NCBI GenBank assembly: GCA_031761405.1
Contig: JASEVX010000003.1
Coordinates: 62,852,423-62,916,422 of the forward strand
Direction: 5' to 3'
From: Serripes groenlandicus
Lineage: Eukaryota; Mollusca; Bivalvia; Cardiida; Cardiidae
DNA length: 64,000 bases
Shown: positions 57,911-64,000 of the stretch, piece by piece
Position numbering within the stretch: position 1 is the stretch's first letter
Layout: every line of letters starts with the position of its first letter
The notes under the pieces: model-generated
The model's input: the letters and a program-made list of their open reading frames with translations, nothing else
Told to the model about the DNA's origin: nothing
Database searches by the model: none
Translations under genes and position numbers: made by a program

Positions 57911-58326
57911 GTTATAAATAGTTATTAATAAATATTAAGTAATAAATATTAAGTAATAAGTAATAAATATTAAGTAATAAGTTATAAATTTTAAGTAATA
58001 AGTTATAAATATTAAGTAATAAATATTAAGTAATAAGTAATAAATATTAAGTAATAAATATTAAGTAATAAATATTAAGTAATAAATATTAAGTAATAAA
58101 TATTAAGTAATAAATATTAAGTTATAAATATTAAGAAGTAATAACTATTAAGTAATAACTATTAAGTAATAACTATTAAGTAATAACTATTAAGTAATAA
58201 CTAACTATTAACTAATAACTATTAACTAATAACTATTAACTAATAAATATTAAGTAATAAATATTAAGTAATAGATATTAAGTAATAAATCATAAGTAAT
58301 AAATATTAAGTAATAAGTAATAACTT
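57911..58326. repeat. 14-bp AT minisatellite
   Basis: TTAAGTAATAAATA repeats about 30 times with single-base variants (AACTATTAAC, AAGTTATAAA subtypes clustered in blocks). It lies in the candidate intron, 340 bp before the second exon. Confidence 0.9.
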
Positions 58327-58663
58327 ACAATGCCATAACAAGCAAGAAACATTATGTATATAGTCTGGTCCAAGTTCCATCATAAATTTTAGATTGTTGA
58401 GGATATATCACTTAATATTATTTAATGGATTTCTGCGTTTGTTGTATCGAGCCATTTCATTCGACAAATAAACGGAGCACGTGCTAATGAGTATTTAAGT
58501 GTTTAAAGTCAATTGGACAGCGTATTTTGGTCCGATTTAAATTAGATTAATATATCCCAAAAGTCTTGTGACACATGTTGCTGCTGAACTTAATTAACTG
58601 ACCTAGTGTCATTTAACTTTTAAATCTTTACAACGCTTTACTATTTCGTTTGTTTATTTACAG
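58327..58663. other. Spacer between minisatellite and exon 2
   Basis: AT-rich intron end. TTTGTTTATTTACAG at 58649-58663 is a good splice acceptor (pyrimidine-rich, CAG). Nothing else is recognised. Confidence 0.5.
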
Positions 58664-59533
58664 GGCAACACTGCACCTTATAATACCAGAAGTGGCCGCG
58701 GCAGAGGAAGACGGTCAGAATACAAAGTGTATGTTGGGTGGCAACACTACAGTATGTACAGGCCTACATTCATTTCGCGTAGTTACTATAGTGCCAAAGG
58801 TGGTGGTACACGAACCATAACATGTAAAGCTAGTGAGGATATAACAGTTGAGGATATAATTAAACAGGCAAAGAAATTTTTCTTTAAAGATGGCAACAGT
58901 TATTTCGGAAAGTTGGAGACAATGTCAGCTTGCCTCGTTAATCCATCGGGTGAAACGATTGTTGAATTCACAGATACTAATGGCGACCTTTGCTCTTACA
59001 GTGATTACTTAAAAGCATATGGAATGTATCCCTCCCAGTGCCACCTGTATCTGCGAACTCAAACTGAAAGTTTAAATGAATCGTCACTTAACAGTACAGA
59101 GTCTACAGACATATATCATGTGAATGACAGTGCAGCTGATTCCGATACAGTTGAAGTGTCGCAGATAAAAACATTCAAAAAGAAATTGTTCTTGGTTAAT
59201 GGTCAACAAGTTGGAACACTTGATATTGTATATGGCAAAGTAAAACCATCATTGTATTCAAGTACAGCCAGTGCCTTATACTGCAAATCATACGAAACCT
59301 GCATTTCCTTGGCCAGCAACAATGAAATATATGATAGTTACGATGTTTTTGAAGATGGGTTTACAGTGAGAGGAGTGTCAAAAAATAATAAACAGTACTT
59401 AGTAGAAAATGAAAGTAATTACATTTTTACTGAAACAATTAACAGTTCGAAAAATGACTTAGTTATTGTACATGGACCAGATGAAATACATGGCACGGAG
59501 GCAGATGACCTGGGGTTTATACTGCCGAAATAG
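58664..59533 (+). CDS. Unnamed N-terminal domain of the kinase-repeat gene
   Basis: The reading frame is open from the acceptor at 58664 to a stop at 59531-59533, 289 residues. It starts with a basic Arg/Gly-rich segment (NTRSGRGRGRRSEYK). A compact domain of about 110 residues follows: KVYVGWQHYSMYRP, GGGTRTITCKASEDITVED, AKKFFFKDGNSYFGKLE, and YGMYPSQCHLYLRTQ. The last part is Ser/Asn-rich then beta-rich (KKLFLVNGQQVGTLDIVYG, DLVIVHGPDE). I do not know a named family. I recall loosely similar uncharacterised multi-copy proteins with a GGGTR motif in fish and cnidarians, which would need a search. The region just downstream stays open in another frame (59505 on) and leads into the repeat tract, so the stop may be caused by a one-base loss near 59515-59530. 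No signal peptide or membrane segment is seen. Confidence 0.6.
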   Translation, partial: GNTAPYNTRSGRGRGRRSEYKVYVGWQHYSMYRPTFISRSYYSAKGGGTRTITCKASEDITVEDIIKQAKKFFFKDGNSYFGKLETMSACLVNPSGETIVEFTDTNGDLCSYSDYLKAYGMYPSQCHLYLRTQTESLNESSLNSTESTDIYHVNDSAADSDTVEVSQIKTFKKKLFLVNGQQVGTLDIVYGKVKPSLYSSTASALYCKSYETCISLASNNEIYDSYDVFEDGFTVRGVSKNNKQYLVENESNYIFTETINSSKNDLVIVHGPDEIHGTEADDLGFILPK

Positions 59534-60450
59534 TTTGTAGTGACAGCCTAATTGTTAGGTCTTTGGGAGTGTCTGTCAGTGTTTCTGACCAACAGGACAG
59601 GATTACAGAGCACTCCCAACTATTAAGATTTCCCTCAGACGCGCAACATGAAAGTCTTGAAGTAGAGTCCAAGCTAGTGAGTGTTCTGACACAACAACAA
59701 CTGGAAAATAATGTATCACAGTCTCATCACGTCAGTGTTCCGTCACAGTCACCACAATATCATGAAAGTAGTGGTGTAGAACAGTCCCATCTAGTCAGTA
59801 TTCGACAGTCCCAGCTACTCAGTGTTCCCTCACAGTTGCCACAGGAGATTGCTGTAGAACAGTCCCATATAGTCGGTGTTCCATCACAGTTGCCACAGGA
59901 AAGTATTATAGAACAGCCCCGTCGTATAAGTGTTCTATCACAGTCGCCACAGGAAAAGACTGTACAACAGACCCATATAGTCAGTGTTCCTTCGCAAACG
60001 CAACAGCTGCGTGCTGTAGAACAGTCCCATCTTGTCAGTATTCGACAATCCCAGCTACTCGGTGTTCCGTCACAGTTGCCACAGGAGAGTGCTGAACAAC
60101 AGCCTAATCTATTCAGTGTTCCGTCACAGTCGCTACAGGAGAGTACTGTAGAACAGTCCCATCTAGTCAGTGTTCCGTCACCTTTGCCACAGAAAAAATA
60201 TGTAGTCAAGTCATGTTTAGTCAGTGTTCGGTCACAAACACCTCAGCAGAGTACTGTAGAACAGCCCCGTCTTCTCAGTGTTCCGTCACAGTCGCCACAG
60301 AAAAGTACTGTATCACAATCCCAGTTATTCTGTGTTCCGTCACAGTTGCAACAAGAACGTACTGTATCGCAGTCCCAGTTAGTAAGTGTTCCGTCACAAC
60401 CGCCACAGGAAACTCAGCCTTTTGTGTCAGACCTATATATCCTTTTCATC
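59505..60450 (+). CDS. 18-residue SVPSQ repeat tract of the kinase-repeat gene
   Basis: This frame is open from just after a TGA at 59504 to 60507; the annotated part ends where the kinase frame takes over. After a 50-residue lead (VSVSVSDQQDRITEHSQ) come about 14 imperfect copies of an 18-residue unit like SVPSQSPQESTVEQSHLV, encoded by 54-bp units; some units read SIRQSQLL or SVLSQSPQEK. The tract is rich in Ser, Gln, Val and Pro, likely disordered, with many possible phosphorylation sites (Ser followed by Gln or Pro). No ATG start suits this frame, so it must be joined to the upstream domain or the downstream kinase by frame correction. Repeat units differ mostly by substitutions and whole-unit changes that keep the frame, which suggests coding constraint until recently. 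Confidence 0.55.
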
Positions 60451-61290
60451 AGTATCTGTGCCCAAAATAAATATTTTAGACATAAAGATTGGAGAAGAGA
60501 TTGGTAGAGGTGCATTTGGTATAGTGTATAAAGCAGACTGGTTAGGAACATCAGTTGCGGTGAAAGAGATTGTTGTTAGACGCATGAAAATTTCAAAGCC
60601 AGTTATTGAAAGAGAGCTTGAATTACACAGTAGAGTAAGGCATCCCAATATTGTTTTATTAATGGCATATGCCACAAAGCTGGACAGATTGTACTTGGTT
60701 TCGGAACTTATTGTTGGTGATACGTTGGATGACATGCTTTTCGGTGATGAACGTGAAAGTTTAAGTAGGCTTACCAAATTGGATATTTCAAAGAAAGTAT
60801 CGCAATCAGTCGCTTATCTACATTGCCAACGTCCAGTTATCATTCATAGGGACATTAAACCTGACAATATAATGGTGTCTAATGATTTTCGTGTTGTAAA
60901 ACTTTGTGATATGGGACTCAGTAAGTTAAAGACTATGAATACCATAATGACTACATTGGCAGGAGGTTCAGCACAGCCGGGAACCCCAGCATATCAAGCT
61001 CCAGAGGTTTTGTTACAACAGAACAGTGGAAATCCGAAGACTGATGTATGGGCCCTTTGTTGCACTTTGGTGGAAGTGTAACACCTATTTGGGATTATCC
61101 CATTCACCAAGATGCAGACCCTGTGCAGTACACGATAGAGAGAATGAGACTTGAAGCCCAGCCAGATGGTTTACAAGGACTTGCTAGTAAAGTGAATGCA
61201 GCGATTTACAGTGTCTTAGATAAAGGTCTTAGTTACCGACCTGTTGAAAGACCAGATGCATTGAATATAGTTAAAGTGTTTGAACAATAG
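60440..61290 (+). pseudogene. Protein kinase domain, frameshifted near its end
   Basis: The kinase frame (open 60386-61081) has a glycine loop IGRGAFGIVYKADW, VAVKE with the ATP-anchoring Lys at about 60563, the helix-C region RELELHSRVRHPNIVLL, the catalytic loop HRDIKPDNIM, a DMG in place of DFG (LCDMGLSK), GTPAYQAPE and KTDVWAL. That covers subdomains I to IX of a Ser/Thr or TKL-like kinase with the key Lys and both Asp residues. At about 61075 the frame meets TAA; the C-lobe continues in the next frame (61075-61290): TPIWDYPIHQDADPVQY, then the late Arg in YRPVERPDA, ending with a stop at 61288-61290. A few residues usual at this point (the LF.G.PIW region) are missing, which fits a small deletion that shifts the frame. 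Upstream, SFSSVSVPKINILDIKIGEE links it to the repeat tract by another frame change at about 60430-60450. Either a recent pseudogene or an assembly with indels. Confidence 0.7.
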
Positions 61291-61612
61291 CCATATGACT
61301 GAATTTTGATAGACATTGTCAGTATTTTTAAGCGGTACCAGTATTAAAATCGGATACTGCTGGGTCCTACCAGTTCCATGTGTACTCAAAACTGGTACAA
61401 AGTTGCCTCATACAAATAGCTTGTATATCAGAAAGTTGAAATACAACAAAGGATTTAATGAACAATGACAGTTAGGGTTTTACTCAAAGTGCCTTGATAC
61501 TGTGGCAGTGTAATTTTCCAACTTATGTAGAATACCTAACATTCAGAAGATACAATTTGTTATTTGCTGTTGTGTAACAAGACATTTTTCACTGTGACCT
61601 TGAATGTCGAGG
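61291..61612. other. 3' flank of the kinase locus
   Basis: No AATAAA is obvious directly after the stop. The sequence is unique in the window and no further exon is seen. Confidence 0.5.
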
Positions 61613-61616
61613 TTAA

Positions 61617-61817
61617 CCCTTTCTCACATACAGACGGTTTCTGACGCCTCTGACTTTTTATAAACATTGTGGCAGAAGGAGAAATTGCTCTTTATGGGCA
61701 ATTTCTCCTTTTGCCACAATGAATTCTATTTAACAGTTATACATTCAGTTTTTGCAGACTTTTTATCTAGATGTTTTTAAAGTCGTCTGCTGCAGATTTG
61801 TTGTATGTGAGAAAGGG
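61617..61817. mobile_element. piggyBac-type MITE, complete
   Basis: CCCTTTCTCACATA and TATGTGAGAAAGGG TIRs between TTAA at 61613-61616 and 61818-61821. The central stem is GAGAAATTGCTC...GGGCAATTTCTCC. It differs from the 35975 copy by paired changes in both TIRs (TCATA versus ACATA), so this may be a subfamily. Confidence 0.85.
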
Positions 61818-62066
61818 TTAAGCAATGAAGTAATTGGCCTCCATTTGAAGTCATACCTGTTTTGCAAACATATCTTATTTTTTCTCATCTGTGTAGGAAC
61901 CACGATAAAGCTTGCACAGACAATATTGAAGTTATCCTACTATTTAATATTTGCTGTGTATTTGCATGTATATTGTTCAGTTATGTGCAAGAAGACATAA
62001 ATATTCATGATACAGGACAATAGCTTAGAAAATTGATCTATATGATTTGTGTTTACTTTGACGTTT

Positions 62067-62667
62067 CTTTTTAGCTCACCTGAGCACGAAGTGCAGGATG
62101 AGCTACTGTGATCACACACTGTTTGTCCGTCTGTTTGTCCATCTGTTCACATTTTACTTTAAAGAACTTCTCCTAAACCAATTGACAATTTTTAAAATAG
62201 TGTCACATTAATGCTCCTTATTTCGTTATTTTTCGAAATTGTTCAAAAAGTTTAATTCAATGCAAAAATCGTCTTGTCCAAGCAACAGCAATAGAAAGGA
62301 AATCATTGAAACATCTTTTGGAAATGCATTTTTCACAGATGCTCCTTGGTTGACCTTCTACCAATATTGTTAAAAATAATCCGATCTGTTAAAAAGCAGG
62401 GCTCAGTTTGAAACTATTTTACACCAATGTTCTTTGGGTGATCCCCTACCAAGATTGTTCAGATTATTCTGATCCATTGACAAACATAAATGTTCATCTG
62501 TACAAACTTTTGTCATGCCATTAACTCGCATCATTTTACTGCATCAGGCAAATATGAGACTTGCCAGGTACAGTACTGCATACTGTTTCTATATAAAGGT
62601 GTGTGACTTCTACTGAAGTTCTGTTAAAATTAGGTGAACAATATAGAACCATCATGGTGCTTTTGTT
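62067..62667 (-). mobile_element. Family A element, minus strand
   Basis: Starts TTTTAGCTCACCTGAGCACG-AAGTGC, then GTTTGTCCGTCTGTTTGTCC; two to three decayed body units; ends AGAACCATCATGGTGCTTTTG-TT. Confidence 0.75.
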
Positions 62668-62726
62668 CTTCTGTCATGAATAATCAAAGCTAGTGCTATG
62701 TAAATAACAATACTCTGTTAGTGTTT

Positions 62727-63353
62727 TGAGCTCACCTGGGCACCAAGTGTGAGGTACGCTATTGTGATCACTCACCTTCCAACATCGTTGTCTGTCTGTT
62801 CACATTATCCTTCAAACAACTTAAAAATATTTCTACTTCTAAACCAATTGTACAATTTTAAAATAATTCCACAGGAATGATCCTTAGGTAGTCTTCTTTC
62901 AGAATTGTTCAAATAATTTGAATTTTATGTAAACTTTGATTGCCATGGCAACAGAAAGGAACACCTTGAAACATATTTTTGTCCTATCGTACTGGCCTGG
63001 TTTAAAAAGTAAGCACGAATGTTCCTTGGATGACCATCTTCCAAGATTGTTAAAATTATTCCAAGTTGTTAAAAATGGCCTACAGGGGGCGGGGGCTCGG
63101 TTTTCTGATTATGTATACAGTTGAAACTTTAAAAGTGTTCTTGTCCAAAAGTACTAGCCATATTTTAAAATAATTTGCAACAAAGGTTTCTTGGGTGACA
63201 CTCTACCAAGATTAACGAAATTCTTCTAATCCGTAGAAGAACATGGCGGCCCTAGGCTTGTTTTCCTTATATGTATATATGTTGAAAACTTGAAAACCAT
63301 TTAAGTTCTTTTAAATAAGGTAAGCGATATGAGACCAGCATGGTCCTCTTGTT
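62727..63353 (-). mobile_element. Family A element, minus strand
   Basis: Starts GAGCTCACCTGGGCACCAAG-TG, has TGGCCTACAGGGGGCGGGGG and ATGGCGGCCCTAGGC body phrases, and ends GCGATATGAGACCAGCATGG-TCCTCTTGTT. The last 120 bp form part of the 250-bp tandem unit. Confidence 0.75.
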
Positions 63354-64000
63354 ACCTTTTGTAAGCAGTTCAATTATTTGTTAAAATAAATGCTTGATAA
63401 TTTAGTTTCCTTTGAGTTTAAACATTTTATTTTTAGCTTACCTGTGCACGAAGTGCAAGGTGAGCTAGTGTGATCATAATCCGTAGAAGAACATGGCGGC
63501 CCTAGGCTTGTTTTCCTTATATGTATATATGTTGAAAACTTGAAAACCATTTAAGTTCTTTTAAATAAGGTAAGCGATATGAGACCAGCATGGTCCTCTT
63601 GTTACCTTTTGTAAGCAGTTCAATTATTTGTTAAAATAAATGCTTGATAATTTAGTTTCCTTTGAGTTTAAACATTTTATTTTTAGCTTACCTGTGCACG
63701 AAGTGCAAGGTGAGCTAGTGTGATCATAATCCGTAGAAGAACATGGCGGCCCTAGGCTTGTTTTCCTTATATGTATATATGTTGAAAACTTGAAAACCAT
63801 TTAAGTTCTTTTAAATAAGGTAAGCGATATGAGACCAGCATGGTCCTCTTGTTACCTTTTGTAAGCAGTTCAATTATTTGTTAAAATAAATGCTTGATAA
63901 TTTAGTTTCCTTTGAGTTTAAACATTTTATTTTTAGCTTACCTGTGCACGAAGTGCAAGGTGAGCTAGTGTGATCATAATCCGTAGAAGAACATGGCGGC
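63231..64000. repeat. 250-bp tandem array running off the window
   Basis: CCGTAGAAGAACATGGCGGC starts units at 63231, 63481, 63731 and 63981, exactly 250 bp apart, with no visible differences. Each unit holds the tail of one family A element, a 75-bp spacer, and the head of the next (TTTTTAGCTTACCTGTGCAC-GAAGTGC), joined back to the body. The array extends beyond the window end. Confidence 0.95.

Larger units (their letters stand above)
54279..58663 (+). other. Candidate intron of the kinase-repeat gene, repeat-filled
   Basis: It runs from GTTTGC to TTTGTTTATTTACAG. Inside are family B fragments, a SINE, a composite A/B stretch, a further family A fragment, a 14-bp minisatellite and piggyBac-MITE-like pieces (about 54560-54615 and 55090-55310). 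No coding exon was recognised within it. Confidence 0.45.

Noticed and set aside
59760..60209. A cysteine-rich minus-strand protein
   Set aside because: It is the antisense shadow of the SVPSQ repeat tract.

Overview
The window looks like nuclear DNA from a bivalve mollusc, probably a clam-like heterodont. This is inferred from content: very dense non-autonomous repeats of kinds I associate with bivalve genomes (core tandem repeats of about 160 bp followed by ACGG/ACCG microsatellites, ends reading GCTCACC...GGTGAGCTAA, tRNA-headed SINEs with a shared metazoan-type body), AT-rich spacers, an intron-containing gene and C2H2 zinc-finger arrays. No bacterial operon, CRISPR array or intact viral genome is visible. 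Coding DNA is only a few percent of the window.

Layout. 1-15.5 kb: two C2H2 zinc-finger genes on the minus strand lie in a tandem segmental duplication (about 745-3345 and 7185-12610). Mobile elements have been inserted between the copies and into copy 2, and copy 1 preserves several empty sites. 17.0-20.2 kb: a 54-bp satellite (18 codons per unit) with a 215-bp higher-order repeat, interrupted by a SINE. 20.3-21.1 kb: a broken Ty3-type retrotransposon integrase tail with a 207-bp tandem duplication. 21.4-27 kb: a duplicated spacer, one copy carrying a SINE with an empty paralogous site, plus several noncoding elements. 27-34 kb: four copies of one unnamed repeat (two direct, one diverged, one inverted), some with paired CRE palindromes beside a tRNA-like pol III head, and two terminal-inverted-repeat MITEs. 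34-44 kb: repeats, SINE remnants and gene-poor DNA. 44.7-50.5 kb: a tandem array with a nested DNA transposon and a piggyBac-type MITE, all duplicated at 2,661 bp. 53.5-54.2 kb: a LINE fragment.

54.2-61.3 kb (plus strand) holds the only other gene-like locus: a short 5' exon, a 4.4-kb repeat-filled intron, an exon encoding an unnamed N-terminal domain, an 18-residue SVPSQ-type repeat tract, and a serine/threonine-type protein kinase domain with most catalytic motifs intact. The parts lie in alternating reading frames, so it is either a young pseudogene, a gene with sequencing indels, or something stranger. 61.6-64 kb: more elements, ending in a 250-bp tandem array that runs off the window.

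Main cross-cutting observation: at least five noncoding element families that differ in their bodies share one end grammar. They start AACAAGAG plus a hairpin, carry a subterminal GCTCxxxx-type motif, and end in its reverse complement followed by GAGCTAA. The motif covaries between the two ends from family to family. This matches the general plan of Helentron/HINE-type rolling-circle elements (subterminal inverted repeats, core tandem repeats, terminal hairpin), which I infer but cannot prove here.

Family letters used below: A (GCTCACC...GGTGAGCTAA ends), B (AACAAGAGGCCCAAGAGGGCC start), C (GCTCTACTGG...CCAGTAGAGCTAA), D (TACGCCCG...GGGCGTATAA), E (GCTCGTCTG...CAGAAGAGCTAA), F (156-bp core, ACGG tail), G (160-bp core, ACCG tail), K (27-34 kb repeat), T (GTCCGACA TIR transposon).
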